From: Massilia sp. Root351
GTDB lineage: Bacteria; Pseudomonadota; Gammaproteobacteria; Burkholderiales; Burkholderiaceae_D
Direction of reading: 5' to 3'
Assembly (NCBI RefSeq): GCF_001425045.1
Contig: NZ_LMDJ01000005.1
Location: 124,001-188,000 of the forward strand
Length of the DNA: 64,000 nt
Shown: piece by piece, positions 17,929-28,200 of the stretch
Position numbering within the stretch: position 1 is the stretch's first letter
How the letters are laid out: each line of letters opens with the position of its first letter
The notes under the pieces: generated by a model
Told to the model about the DNA's origin: nothing
What the model saw: only the letters and a program-made list of their open reading frames with translations
Databases searched by the model: none
Translations under genes and position numbers: made by a program

Positions 17929-19494
17929 ATGAAGCATCTGCTCTATCTTGGCAGCGAAAGACTGGACGCCTGGCGGTGGGAGGCGGGGCGGCTGGCCGGC
18001 CCGGCCAGCTTCGCCGCGACCCGCGCCGGGGTGGACGCCTTCCTGGACTACCTGGCACACCATCATCCGGGCGCGCCGGCGCTGCTGCTGGCCGACGTCG
18101 TGGAGGAGGATTTCCAGCGCCTGCTGCTGCCGCACGTGGGCGGCAAGGCGGGCCGCAACCTGCTGGAGCGGCGCCTGCTGCAGCAATACCGTGAAACGCC
18201 TTACCGCCAGGCCACCATACAGGGCCGCGCCGAGGAAGGCCGGCGCGACGATATCGTGTTGTGCTCGGCGCTGACCAATCCCGCGCTGCTGCAGCCCTGG
18301 ACAGAAGCGCTCGAGCTACTGAAAACGCCGCTGGCCGGCGTGTATTCGGTGCCGCTGCTGGGCGAGGAACTGGCCGACCGGCTGGGCGTGGGGCGGGAGC
18401 ACGAACACCTGCTGCTGGTGACGCAGCAATCGGCCGGGGTGCGCCAGAGCTATTTCCACAAGGGCTGCCTCAAGTTCAGCCGCCTGACACTGGCGGCGGA
18501 CCGGGAAGGCACGGCCGTCAACGCCGGGGTGGAAACGGCCCGTACCCAGCAATTCCTGGTTAGCGTGCGCCTGCTGGAACGCGGCGAGCAACTGCACTCG
18601 GTAATGATCGCGCAAGACCAGGAACTGGAGCGCTGGAGCGGCCAGTGCGAGAACGGGCCGGAGACGGTCTACCACTTCATTCCGCTGGGGATCGCGGCCG
18701 GCCTGGCCGGCATCGGCTTGCCCAGCGAGGACGCGCCGCTGGCCGATCCCATGTTCCTGGAGCTGCTGGTACGCACCCGTCCGGCCAGCCACTACAAGCT
18801 GGGCGAGGAAGGCCGCTACTTCCGGCTGTGGCGGGTGCGGCGCGCGCTGATGGCCTCCAGCGCGGCAGTCGCCATCTGCGCGCTGATGTGGGTCACGGGG
18901 AACCTGTGGGCCTACGTCGGCGCCCAGGACGACGGCGAGCGCCTCAACCGGGAGGCGGCAGGCTACGACGCCAGCTACCGCGTCAGCATGTCCGACATGC
19001 CGCCGTCGCTGGCGCCGACCGCCAACATGAAAGCGGCGGTCACCATTGAACGCCTGCTCGCCACGCAGGCGCCGGCGCCGATCGACATGATGGGCATGCT
19101 TAGCGCCGCGCTGGACAAGGTGCCGCAGGTACAGGTGGTGCGCCTGGACTGGCGCGTGGCGGCGGACGGCCTGCCCGCCACGGCTTCCGGCGGCGGAACG
19201 AATGGCGCAGACGCCGGCGCGGTGCCGATCCCGGCGCGGGTGCTGGGCATCCCGTCCAAGCCGCCGCAAACCTTGCGCGTCGAGGCCGAGGTGGCCCTGA
19301 TGAGCAATAACGCGCGCGGCATCGTGGACAGCATGAACACCTTCGCCCAGGAACTGGCGCGCAATCCCAAGCTGACGGTGGCTATCGAACGCACCGTGCT
19401 CGACATCAGCCCGGGCGCCAAGCTTAGCGGCAGCACCGCCGCGGCAGGGGGCAAGCCCGCCCAATTCGTACTCAACCTGAGCCTGGCGCCATGA
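17929..19494 (+). CDS. PilM/PilN-type (GspL-like) bitopic assembly protein
   Basis: This 521-residue protein has a cytoplasmic actin-like half (~1-300) with no signal peptide, one membrane segment at about 305-325 (ALMASSAAVAICALMWVTG) and a periplasmic alpha/beta domain (~330-521). This is the architecture of GspL, or of PilM and PilN joined in one chain. It lies 7 bp after the platform gene and is followed by PilO-like and PilP-like genes, so the order fits an alignment complex. Motif evidence is weak and the name is inferred from topology and position. It overlaps the next gene by 4 bp. Confidence 0.7.
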   Translation: MKHLLYLGSERLDAWRWEAGRLAGPASFAATRAGVDAFLDYLAHHHPGAPALLLADVVEEDFQRLLLPHVGGKAGRNLLERRLLQQYRETPYRQATIQGRAEEGRRDDIVLCSALTNPALLQPWTEALELLKTPLAGVYSVPLLGEELADRLGVGREHEHLLLVTQQSAGVRQSYFHKGCLKFSRLTLAADREGTAVNAGVETARTQQFLVSVRLLERGEQLHSVMIAQDQELERWSGQCENGPETVYHFIPLGIAAGLAGIGLPSEDAPLADPMFLELLVRTRPASHYKLGEEGRYFRLWRVRRALMASSAAVAICALMWVTGNLWAYVGAQDDGERLNREAAGYDASYRVSMSDMPPSLAPTANMKAAVTIERLLATQAPAPIDMMGMLSAALDKVPQVQVVRLDWRVAADGLPATASGGGTNGADAGAVPIPARVLGIPSKPPQTLRVEAEVALMSNNARGIVDSMNTFAQELARNPKLTVAIERTVLDISPGAKLSGSTAAAGGKPAQFVLNLSLAP

Positions 19495-20162
19495 GTCCCG
19501 CAAACCGCAAACCCAAGCCCAGGCGCGCAACCACCCTGCCATACTGGCTGCGCGAGTTCGCGCTGATACGGCTGCAGGCAATCGCTTTCGTGCTCACCGT
19601 GGCGCTGGCCATCGGCGCCGTGAGCGCCAGCCGCTGGTACTGGCACCAGGCGCGCGACTTCCAGGCCTGGGCGCAGCAAAAGCGCAACGCCGCGCGCGAC
19701 CGCCTGTTCAACGCCGAAACCGAGAAGCGTGAAATCCGCCTGTACCAGCCGCAGTACGCCGCGCTGCGCGAGCGCGGACTGATCGGCCAGGAAAACCGCC
19801 TCGACTGGGTGGATGCCATCCGCCAGATCCAGGAGCAGCGCAAGCTGATGCCGGTCAGCTACGAGCTGGAGCCGCAGCAGCCGGTGCGGATGGACGCCGG
19901 CATGGAACTGGGCGGCTACCGCCTGCACGGCAGCCGCATGCATCTGCACATGGACCTGCTGCACGAGGGCGACCTGTTCGTGCTGCTGGACGACCTGCGC
20001 CAGCGCAGCTTCTACAGCGCGCAGGAGTGCAGCATCAAGCGCGCGGCCAGCGGGCTGCCCACCCCGCTCGCGCCCACGCTGAGCGCCGACTGCACCCTCA
20101 ACTGGCTCACCCTCACGCCGGCCCCCGCCCCGCGCATCGCCCAGCAATGGAGGCCGCAATGA
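19491..20162 (+). CDS. PilO-like inner-membrane alignment protein
   Basis: This 223-residue bitopic protein has a basic N-terminus (MSPANRKPKPRRATT), a membrane segment at about 28-50 (LQAIAFVLTVALAIGAVSAS) and a coiled-coil (~55-95). A periplasmic domain includes LHMDLLHEGDLFVLLDDL, the ferredoxin-like pattern of PilO/GspM proteins (compare 'hLELLHEgDLLaLLddL'). It overlaps both neighbours by 4 bp. It probably forms the alignment complex with the preceding GspL-like protein and the following PilP-like protein. Confidence 0.68.
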   Translation: MSPANRKPKPRRATTLPYWLREFALIRLQAIAFVLTVALAIGAVSASRWYWHQARDFQAWAQQKRNAARDRLFNAETEKREIRLYQPQYAALRERGLIGQENRLDWVDAIRQIQEQRKLMPVSYELEPQQPVRMDAGMELGGYRLHGSRMHLHMDLLHEGDLFVLLDDLRQRSFYSAQECSIKRAASGLPTPLAPTLSADCTLNWLTLTPAPAPRIAQQWRPQ

Positions 20163-20647
20163 CGCCCCTGACACCCCGCCCGGGCGCTGCTGCGCTGGCT
20201 GCAGCCGTGACGCTAGCCGTCGTGGTGGCTCCGGCCCTGAGGCTGGCCGTGGCCGCGCCATCGTGGGCGGCATCCGCCGCCTCATCCGAGGCGCACGCCC
20301 AGCCGGGACAGTCACGCCATCTCGGCCGCCTGTTCTCCACGCCGCAGGAACGCGCCCTGCTCGACGCCCGCCGCGACGGCAGCGCGGTGGAAAGCCAGCC
20401 CGCAATAGCCGCCACGGCCGCGCTGCCCGCCACACCGCCCGAGCCGCTGCTGCTGAACGGTGTGGTCCAGCGCAGCAACGGCGCCACCACGGTCTGGCTG
20501 AACGACGCCCCGCTGGCTGCGCGCGGCAGCCAGGTCTTGCCGGACCGGTCCGTGTCGATCAAGCTGCCGTCGGGCAAACGCATCACCCTGAAACCTGGCC
20601 AAAGCTATGACGAAGCCACCGGCGCCATCACCAATGCGGGCCAGTAA
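20159..20647 (+). CDS. PilP-like small periplasmic protein
   Basis: This 162-residue protein has an N-terminal hydrophobic export signal (AALAAAVTLAVVVAPALRLAVA) and a disordered Ala/Ser-rich linker. A short C-terminal beta domain (LLLNGVVQRSNGATTVWLND ... VSIKLPSGKRITLKPGQ) resembles the HR/PilP-type domain that contacts the secretin N-domains. The ATG at 20159 is chosen because it overlaps the PilO-like stop by 4 bp. The assignment is by context and fold pattern; a general secretion GspC/GspB-like periplasmic domain is the alternative. Confidence 0.62.
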   Translation: MTPLTPRPGAAALAAAVTLAVVVAPALRLAVAAPSWAASAASSEAHAQPGQSRHLGRLFSTPQERALLDARRDGSAVESQPAIAATAALPATPPEPLLLNGVVQRSNGATTVWLNDAPLAARGSQVLPDRSVSIKLPSGKRITLKPGQSYDEATGAITNAGQ

Positions 20648-21374
20648 GCGGCCGCGTCGCGAGCCGCCGCGCCAGCAGGGCGCCGTGCTGCTGATCCTGC
20701 TTGCCGTGCTCGCGCTGGCCGGCTCCTCGCTGCTGATGTCGGCCTTCGGCGCCAACACCGTGGAAGCGCGCCGCGCGCAGCGCACCCAGATGCTGCTGGC
20801 GCAGGCCACCGATGCGCTGACCGGCTTCGCCGCCGCCAACGGCCGCCTGCCGCGCCCCGCCATCTCGGCCACCGACGGCCGCGAGCAGCCGCTGCCCTGC
20901 GCCAGCGACGAGCTATGCACCGGCTACCTGCCCTGGGTGGCGCTGGGCGTGGCCGGCGAAGACCCCTGGGGCAAGCGCCTGCGCTACAGTGTCACAGCGG
21001 CATTCACCAGCTATGAATACCAGCCCGCCAGCGCTGCCGCCACCCGCACCGTGCAGCAGCGCGGCGCGGACGGCGAACTGCGCTACGTGGCCGGCGGCCC
21101 GGCTTGCACCGCACAAACCCGCTGCGCCGCGCTGGTGGTGCTCTCGCACGGCAAAAACAACTACGGCACCTCGGCCGAAGGCGTGGAGCAAGCCAACCCG
21201 GGCCAGCTCAACGACGACGAAGCCGTCAACGCAGGCGCCAGCAGGCACTTCATCACGCGCGTCGCCAGCGGCGACCCGAACGCGCCCGGCGGCGAATTCG
21301 ACGACCAGGTTGCCTGGCTGACGCTGCAACCCCTGTATGCCCGCATGCGCGCCGCCCGCACCCTGCCCAACTGA
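20634..21374 (+). CDS. prepilin-like protein lacking the +5 glutamate
   Basis: This 246-residue protein has a basic leader (MRASKRPRREPPRQQG) followed by AVLLILLAVLALAGSSLLMS. Cleavage is plausible at G16/A17, but mature position 5 is Ile instead of Glu, as in GspK/PilX-type tip proteins. The globular part contains ATDGREQPLPC, a GYLPWVALG motif, VVLSHGKNNYG and GGEFDDQVAWL, all shared with the following prepilin, so the two are diverged tandem duplicates. ATG 20634 gives a 14-bp overlap with the PilP-like gene; an ATG at 20607 is also possible. It is likely a minor or tip subunit of the second machine. Confidence 0.72.
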   Translation: MRASKRPRREPPRQQGAVLLILLAVLALAGSSLLMSAFGANTVEARRAQRTQMLLAQATDALTGFAAANGRLPRPAISATDGREQPLPCASDELCTGYLPWVALGVAGEDPWGKRLRYSVTAAFTSYEYQPASAAATRTVQQRGADGELRYVAGGPACTAQTRCAALVVLSHGKNNYGTSAEGVEQANPGQLNDDEAVNAGASRHFITRVASGDPNAPGGEFDDQVAWLTLQPLYARMRAARTLPN

Positions 21375-21376
21375 CC

Positions 21377-22084
21377 ATGCACACCATAAACCAACAACGC
21401 GGCTTCAGCCTGGTCGAAATCGCCATCGTGCTGGTGATCGTCGGCCTCATGGTGGGCGGCCTGCTCACGCCGCTCAGCATGCAGCTCGAACAGCGCAAGG
21501 CCGCCGACACCCAGCGCGCGCTGGACGAGGCGCGCGAGGCGCTGGTCGGCTTTGCGGTGCGCTACGGCTACCTGCCCTGCCCCGCCGTCTCCGCCAGCGA
21601 CGGCCAGGAAGACCGCAGCGGCAACCGCTGCACTGGCGAACGCCGCGACGGCTACCTGCCCTGGGCCACCCTCGGCCTGCCCCGGCTGGACGCCTGGAAC
21701 CACCTGTACCGCTACAGCGTCACGCCCGCCTTCGCCGACAGCGCAGACCGCTTCAAGCTGGTCACGGCGCGCGACATCACGGTCTACACGCGCGACGGGC
21801 TGGGCAACCTGGCCGCCGCGACGGCGCCGGCCGACATTCCCGCCGTGATCCTGTCGCACGGCAAGAACGGCTACGGCGCCACCAGCGACGCCGGCCGGCT
21901 GCTGGCCAACGGTTCGCGCAGCAACGAGGACGAACAGAACAACGCCGGCGCCGACATCAATTTCATGGCACGCAACCCCAGCGAGAACCGCGCCCTGCCG
22001 GGCGGCGAGTTCGACGACATGGTGGTGTGGGTCTCGCCCAACATCCTGTTCAACAGGATGGTTGCGGCGCAGGTGCTGCCTTAG
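21377..22084 (+). CDS. type IV prepilin, paralogue of the preceding gene
   Basis: This 235-residue prepilin has a short leader MHTINQQRG, cleavage at G9/F10 (GFSLVE, Glu at mature +5) and a helix (IAIVLVIVGLMVGGLLTPL). The rest (YLPCPAVSASDG, GYLPWATLGLPR, VILSHGKNGYG, GGEFDDMVVWV) aligns along its length with the preceding gene. CPAV...RCTG cysteines may pair. It begins 2 bp after the previous stop. Such proteins are often annotated only as 'prepilin-type N-terminal cleavage/methylation domain protein'. Its role in the second machine is unknown. Confidence 0.78.
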   Translation: MHTINQQRGFSLVEIAIVLVIVGLMVGGLLTPLSMQLEQRKAADTQRALDEAREALVGFAVRYGYLPCPAVSASDGQEDRSGNRCTGERRDGYLPWATLGLPRLDAWNHLYRYSVTPAFADSADRFKLVTARDITVYTRDGLGNLAAATAPADIPAVILSHGKNGYGATSDAGRLLANGSRSNEDEQNNAGADINFMARNPSENRALPGGEFDDMVVWVSPNILFNRMVAAQVLP

Positions 22085-22111
22085 AATTCGACACAGAGAA
22101 AGGACTTACCC

Positions 22112-22696
22112 ATGCGCAAGCCAGCCTGCAACCGTTCCCAGCAAGGCTTCACCCTTGTAGAAATCGCTATCGTGCTGGTCATCATCGGCCTGCTGCTGGG
22201 CGGAGTACTCAAGGGTCAAAGCCTGATCGACAGTGCCAAGGTGAAAAACATCATCCAGCAGGCCAACGCGCTGACCTCGGCCGTAAACGCCTACCAGGAC
22301 AAGTTCCGCGCCCTGCCGGGCGACGATCCGCTGGCCACCGCCCACGTGCCGGGCGCCACCGGCAACGGCAATGGCGATGGCCAGATCAGCGAATACCAGC
22401 TGGCGCCGCAGCACCTGGCGCTGGCCGGACTGATCACCGGTTCCTTCAACGGCAGTACCGACTTCATGACCAGCGCCCAGGGCGGCGCCGTCTACATCTA
22501 CAACGACGTGGTGGGCGGACGCGGCGGCAATGGCGTGCGCATCGACAACCTGCCCGACACCGTGGCCGAACAGATCGACGCCAAGCTGGACGACGGCAAA
22601 CCCAACACCGGCTCGGTGCGCGCCGCCGTCGGCCCCGGCGTCACCGCCTACACCAACACCGGCGCCATCGTTACCCGTCTCGCGATCTTCTTCTGA
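22112..22696 (+). CDS. type IV prepilin, candidate main subunit of the second system
   Basis: This 194-residue prepilin has leader MRKPACNRSQQG, cleavage at G12/F13 (GFTLVE, Glu at +5) and helix IAIVLVIIGLLLGGVLKGQ. After it come AKVKNIIQQANALTSAVNAY, a conserved DKFRALPGDDP turn and GNGNGDGQISE, which looks like a calcium-binding loop as in GspG-type pseudopilins. This suggests a major or pseudopilin-like subunit. It is the last gene of the plus-strand pilus block; an AT-rich 76-bp gap with a T-run follows. Confidence 0.8.
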   Translation: MRKPACNRSQQGFTLVEIAIVLVIIGLLLGGVLKGQSLIDSAKVKNIIQQANALTSAVNAYQDKFRALPGDDPLATAHVPGATGNGNGDGQISEYQLAPQHLALAGLITGSFNGSTDFMTSAQGGAVYIYNDVVGGRGGNGVRIDNLPDTVAEQIDAKLDDGKPNTGSVRAAVGPGVTAYTNTGAIVTRLAIFF

Positions 22697-22772
22697 ACAA
22701 AAAAGTACGCGCGTTCGTTTTTTTGCGATAGAATAAAACTACGTTAAAAACCATCCCAACGCAGGAGACGCG

Positions 22773-23852
22773 ATGTTTGAGGAATTCATGGGCACCAAAG
22801 CAGTGTCCGAACGCCACCAGTTCGACGTGGCGGCGCTGGACGCTTACCTGCGCCAGCACGTGGAAGGCTACCCGGAGGGCGAGCTGGCCGTGGTCCAGTT
22901 CAAGGGCGGCCAGTCCAACCCGACCTTCAAGCTGAGCAAGGGCGCCGGCGCACAACAGCAGCATTACGTGCTGCGCACCAAGCCCGCCCCGGCCGCCAAG
23001 CTGCTGGCCTCGGCCCACGCCATCGACCGCGAGTACCGCGTGATGGACGCGCTCAACAAGGCCGGCTTCCCGGCGGCCCGCCAGTACACGCTGTGCACCG
23101 ACGAATCCGTGATCGGCCGCGCCTTCTACGTGATGGAGTTCGTCGACGGCCGCGTGCTGTGGGACCAGGCCCTGCCCGGCATGACGCCGGCCGAGCGCGC
23201 CGCCATCTACGACGAGCAGAACCGCGTCATCGCGCAGTTGCACAGCATCGACTATAGCGCCATCGGCCTGGGTGACTACGGCAAGCCGGGCAACTATTTC
23301 CAGCGCCAGATCGAGCGCTGGAGCAAACAATACGTGGCCTCGCAAACCGAGCAGATCGCGGCGATGGACCAGCTGATCGCGTGGCTGCCCAACAACATCC
23401 CGCCCGGCGACGACACCTCCATCGTGCACGGCGACTACCGCCTGGACAATATGATCTTCCACCCCACCGAGCCGCGCATCCTGGCCGTGCTGGACTGGGA
23501 GCTGTCCACCCTGGGCCACCCGTTCGCCGACTTCTCCTACCACGCCATGGGCTGGAACATCGAGCCGGGCCAGTTCCGCGGCATCGCCGGGCTGGACCTG
23601 AAGGCGCTGGGCATTCCGTCCCAGCAGGAGTACATCGCCAGTTACGCCGAGCGCACCGGCAAACGGATCCGCCTGGAAGACTTCAACTTCTACCTGGCGT
23701 TCAATATGTTCCGCCTGGCGAGCATCATGCAAGGCATTATGAAACGCTATGTGGACGGCACCGCCGCCAGCGCCCAGGCGCTGGAATCGGGCAAGATGGC
23801 GCGCCCCATGGCTGAACTGGCCTGGGCTTACGCGTCCGGCAAACAAATCTAA
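22773..23852 (+). CDS. APH/ACAD10-type phosphotransferase
   Basis: This 359-residue kinase-like protein of the aminoglycoside phosphotransferase/choline kinase family carries a catalytic loop HGDYRLDN (~220) and a metal-binding [16 protein letters not shown] (~245-262). These are the patterns of bacterial proteins related to the N-terminal part of human ACAD10/11. AGGAGA lies 4 bp before the ATG. The next gene, an acyl-CoA dehydrogenase, starts 11 bp after its stop. In ACAD10/11 the kinase and dehydrogenase domains are fused and degrade 4-hydroxyacyl-CoAs, so a 4-hydroxy fatty acid role is a reasonable inference. Drug resistance is unlikely. Confidence 0.85.
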   Translation: MFEEFMGTKAVSERHQFDVAALDAYLRQHVEGYPEGELAVVQFKGGQSNPTFKLSKGAGAQQQHYVLRTKPAPAAKLLASAHAIDREYRVMDALNKAGFPAARQYTLCTDESVIGRAFYVMEFVDGRVLWDQALPGMTPAERAAIYDEQNRVIAQLHSIDYSAIGLGDYGKPGNYFQRQIERWSKQYVASQTEQIAAMDQLIAWLPNNIPPGDDTSIVHGDYRLDNMIFHPTEPRILAVLDWELSTLGHPFADFSYHAMGWNIEPGQFRGIAGLDLKALGIPSQQEYIASYAERTGKRIRLEDFNFYLAFNMFRLASIMQGIMKRYVDGTAASAQALESGKMARPMAELAWAYASGKQI

Positions 23853-23863
23853 AGGAGACCGGC

Positions 23864-25123
23864 ATGGAATTCGAATACTCGGAGCGCTGCAAAGAGCTGC
23901 AAGCCAGACTGCTGGCCTTTATGGACCAGCACATCTACCCGAACGAAAAAGTGTTTTACCAGGAAGTGGAGCGTAACGGCCGCGAAAAAGGCAACCGCTG
24001 GATCCCGACCGAGATCATTGAAAAGCTCAAGCCGCTGGCGCGCGAACAGGGACTGTGGAACCTGTTCCTGCCGAAATCGACGCGCGCGCCGGAAGGCTTG
24101 TCCAACCTGGACTACGCGCCGCTGTGCGAAATCATGGGCCGCGTGCCCTGGGCGCCGGAAGTATTCAACTGTGCCGCGCCGGACACGGGCAACATGGAAA
24201 CCCTGGAGCGCTACGCCAGCGAAGAGCACAAGCAGCAATGGCTGGAGCCGCTGCTGCGCGGCGAAATCCGCTCGGCCTTTGCCATGACCGAGCCGGCCGT
24301 GGCCTCGTCGGACGCCACCAACATCGAAACCCGCATCGACCGCGACGGCGACGACTATGTCATCAACGGCCGCAAATGGTGGATTTCCGGCGCCGGCGAC
24401 CCGCGCTGCAAGATCTATATCACCATGGGCAAGACCGACTTCAACGCCGCCCGCCACCAGCAGCAGTCGATGATACTGGTGCCGGCCGACACGCCCGGCC
24501 TGACCGTGGTGCGTCCGCTGCCCGTGTTCGGCTACGACGACGCGCCGCATGGCCACTGCGAACTGGTATTCGAGAACGTGCGCGTGCCTGCCGCCAACAT
24601 CCTGCTGGGTGAAGGGCGCGGCTTCGAGATTGCCCAGGGCCGCTTGGGCCCGGGCCGCATCCACCACTGCATGCGCGCCATCGGCGTGGCCGAGCGCGCG
24701 CTGGAGCTGATGTGCCAGCGCCTGCACAGCCGGGTGGCTTTCGGCAAGCGCATTTCCGAACAGGGCGTGTGGCGCGAGCGCATTGCCGAAGCGCGCATCC
24801 AGATCGACACGGCGCGCCTGCTGACCCTGAAAGCCGCCTACATGATGGACAAGGTGGGCAACAAGGGCGCGCAAGCGGAGATCGCCATGATCAAGGTGCT
24901 GGCGCCGAACGTGGCCCAGCAGGTGCTGGACTGGGCCATCCAGGCGCACGGCGCGGCCGGCGTGTCCGACGAGTTCCCGCTGGCCTACCAGTGGGCCGGC
25001 AACCGTACCCTGCGGCTGGCCGACGGCCCGGACGAGGTTCACCGCAACGCGATTGCCAAGCTGGAACTGGCCAAGCACATGCCGCTGAAGGAAGACCTCG
25101 GCCTGCCCATCACGCGCAGCTAG
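23864..25123 (+). CDS. acyl-CoA dehydrogenase, partner of the APH-type kinase
   Basis: This 419-residue flavoprotein of the acyl-CoA dehydrogenase family shows [19 protein letters not shown] (FAD/substrate-binding segment), [20 protein letters not shown], a C-terminal helical domain starting near [15 protein letters not shown], and [16 protein letters not shown]. The lineage is that of the ACAD10/11 dehydrogenase domain. AAAGGAGAC precedes the ATG, and the gene lies 11 bp after the kinase, forming a two-gene operon. The probable role is oxidation or isomerisation of (hydroxy)acyl-CoA in beta-oxidation. The substrate is not determined from sequence. Confidence 0.88.
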   Translation: MEFEYSERCKELQARLLAFMDQHIYPNEKVFYQEVERNGREKGNRWIPTEIIEKLKPLAREQGLWNLFLPKSTRAPEGLSNLDYAPLCEIMGRVPWAPEVFNCAAPDTGNMETLERYASEEHKQQWLEPLLRGEIRSAFAMTEPAVASSDATNIETRIDRDGDDYVINGRKWWISGAGDPRCKIYITMGKTDFNAARHQQQSMILVPADTPGLTVVRPLPVFGYDDAPHGHCELVFENVRVPAANILLGEGRGFEIAQGRLGPGRIHHCMRAIGVAERALELMCQRLHSRVAFGKRISEQGVWRERIAEARIQIDTARLLTLKAAYMMDKVGNKGAQAEIAMIKVLAPNVAQQVLDWAIQAHGAAGVSDEFPLAYQWAGNRTLRLADGPDEVHRNAIAKLELAKHMPLKEDLGLPITRS

Positions 25124-25264
25124 GCATAGCACTCTCCGGCGGCGCACCGCAGCGCGCTGTTGCGCCGGGGCGGCGCGCCAGCATGCCCGCCGACAATTCG
25201 CTTGGTCGCCACGCGGCGCTCGGCTATTATCAGAGCGCTATCCACGCAAACCGGGGGCCATGCG

Positions 25265-28200
25265 GTGCCACACAATACAGCCAAGCTGCCATCGATACGT
25301 TCGCAGATCGCTCTGCTGGTGCTGGCTTGCGCGCTGCCGTCGGTGCTTGGCCTGGGCGTGCTGCTGCAGCACTTCTACCAGCGCGAACAGCTGCAATTCC
25401 AGCACGAGGCCCTGGCGACGGCGCGCGCGCTGGCAACCGCCATCGGCTACGACATCGGCGAGGCCGAAATCGCGGCGCTGGCCCTGGCCAGCTCGCCCAG
25501 CCTGGAGCGTGGCGACCTGGCCGGCTTCGCGGCGCAGGCCGCCAGCCAGCTGCGCCCCGCGCTGCCGGTCCAGCGCCTGCTGCTGAGCGACACCGCCGGC
25601 CGCGTGCTGCTCACCGTCGGCCCCGCTGAGCCGGCCGCCGCTTCCCCGCCGCCGCAGGCCGGCGCCGCCAGTCCAGGCAACGCGGCGCAGGCAGCCCAGG
25701 CCGCCCGCGTCGCCCCCGCCATCGCGCAGGGCCGCCCAGCGCTCTCCGTGCTGCCCCGCAGCGATCTGCCATACCAGCCCGAAGTTGCGGTAGATGTGCC
25801 GGTGCAGCGCGGCGGCAAGACCTTGCACGTGTTGACCGCCGTGCTCAAGCCGAACCGCCTGGCCGAGGCGGCCGAAGCCCAGCGCCTGTCGCCGCAATGG
25901 CTGATCGCACTGATCGGCGCAGACGGCGTGATAGTGGACCGCAACAAGGAACCGGAACGCTTTGTCGGCACGCAGATTTCGGCCCAGTCGCGCGAGGTGC
26001 TGCAAGGCAGCGGCGAAGGCGCCCGGCTGACCGAATCGCGCGACGGGACTTCCGTGTTTGCCGGCCTGAGCCTGCTGCCGGGACGCCAGTGGGCGGTGGG
26101 CGTGGGCATGCCCGAGCAACAGGCCATGCTGGACGCGGCGCTGCCATCGGTGCCGCTGGTGGCTGGCGCCGTGAGCATGCTGCTGCTGGTGGGCATCGTG
26201 CTGGCCTGGCTGATGGGCGGCCAGATCGCCCGCTCCATCGCCAGCCTCACCGGTCCTGCGCGCGCGCTGGCCGGCGGCGAAACCATGGCCCTGCCGCACA
26301 TGACCTTCCGCGAGGCCGACGAGGTGGCGCAGGCGCTGGTGCAGGTCGAAGGCGACATCCAGCGCCACCGCCACGAGCTGCAAACCCTGGTGGCCGAACG
26401 CACCGCCCAGCTCGAAGCGTCCAAGGCCCTGCTGGAGAACGTGTACGCCAGCGCGCCGGTCGGCCTCAGCTTTGTCGACATGGACCTGCGCATCGTCATG
26501 ATCAACGACTACCTGGCGGCCATCAACGACAAGCCGGTGTCCGAGCACATTGGCCGCTACTTCAGCGACGTCATTCGCGACGCGCAGGTGCGGCTGGACG
26601 TGGAGCGCGACTACCGCCAGGTATTGGCCACCGGCCTGGCCGTCTCCGGCGTCGAAATGTCCGGCACCGCGCCGGACCATCCGGACCGGGCCGCCCACTG
26701 GCTCTCCAGCTATTTCCCGGTGCACGACGCCACCGGCCGCATGATAGGCATCACCGGCCTGCTGGTGGACATTTCGCCGCAGAAGAACATCGAGCGCCAG
26801 CTGCGCCAGTCCAAGCAGCTGTTCAAGCAGGTGGTGGAGAACATGCCTGCCATGCTGTTTGTCAAGCGCGCCGCCGACTTGCGCTTCGAGATGATGAACC
26901 GCCAGGCCGAGCTGACCCTGGGCCGGCCACGCACCCAGTTCCTCGGCAAGAACGACTTCGACTTCTTCCTGCCGGAACAGGCCGACGCCTTCGCCCGCGC
27001 CGACCGCACCGTGCTGGCCAGCAACGAGGTGGTGGAGATCGCCGAGGAGGAAGTCACGGCGGCCGACGGCACGGTGCGCGTGCTTAACACCCGCAAGGTG
27101 GCGCTGCGCGACGAGCAAGGCACTCCCACCCACTTGCTGGGCATGGCCATCGACATCACCGAGCGCAAGCGCGCCGACGAGGTGCTGCGCGCCACTTCGC
27201 TCAGCCTGGCGCGCAGCAACGCCTTTATCCGCACCGTGACCGACCATGTGCCGGCCATGGTCACCTATTGGGACCAGGAACTGCGCTGCCGCTTCGCCAA
27301 CCGCAGTTTCGTCGAATTCATGGGCTTGGGGATAGACCAGGTGATCGGCGCGCCGCTGGTGGAAGTGATCGGAGGCGAGCTGTACCGGCGCAACCGGCAG
27401 CGCGTCGAAGCCGCGCTGGCCGGCCAGCCGCAGAGCTTTTACCAGGACCGGCCCGACCGCAGCGGCGAATCGCACTTCGTGTGGGCCAACTACATCCCCG
27501 ACCTGGACGAGGCCGGCAAGGTGCGCGGCTTTTTCGTCATGGTGTCGGACGTGACCGAACTCAAGCGCACCGAGCTGCGCCTGCACGACCTGAACGAGCA
27601 GCTGGTGCGCGCGCGCGACCGGGCCGAAGCGGCCAGCCGCGCCAAGAGCGCCTTCGTGGCCAATATGAGCCACGAGATCCGCACTCCGATGAACGCCATC
27701 ATCGGCCTGGCGCGGCTGCTGGAAGAGGCGCCGCTGGAGCGGCGCGAGCGCAGCTACGTGGGCAAGATCCAGCTGGCCACGCAGTCGCTGCTGGCAGTGG
27801 TCAACGACGTGCTGGACTTCTCCAAGATCGAGGCCGGCCAGCTCAAGCTGGAACACAGCCCCTTCAACCTCGACCATATCCTCACCAGCATCGGCGTGCT
27901 GGTCGGCCAGAATGCGTGGAACAAGGGGGTGGAGCCGGTCTTCAACGTGGCGCCGGACGTGCCGCTGGACCTGGTGGGCGACGCCATGCGGCTGCAGCAG
28001 GTGCTGCTCAACCTGGCCGGCAACGCCGTCAAGTTCACCGAACACGGCGAGGTGGTGGTGTCGGTGCGGCAGCTGGCGTCCAGCGCCACCTCCACCACGC
28101 TGGAATTTGCCGTGCGCGACACCGGCATCGGCATCAGCCCGGCCCAGCAGGCCCACTTGTTCGAAGCCTTTTCGCAGGGCGACAACAGCACCAGCCGCCA

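Noticed and set aside
22773..23852. Antibiotic resistance by aminoglycoside phosphotransferase
   Set aside because: Only the superfamily is shared; its sequence and pairing with an acyl-CoA dehydrogenase indicate the ACAD10-type lipid branch.
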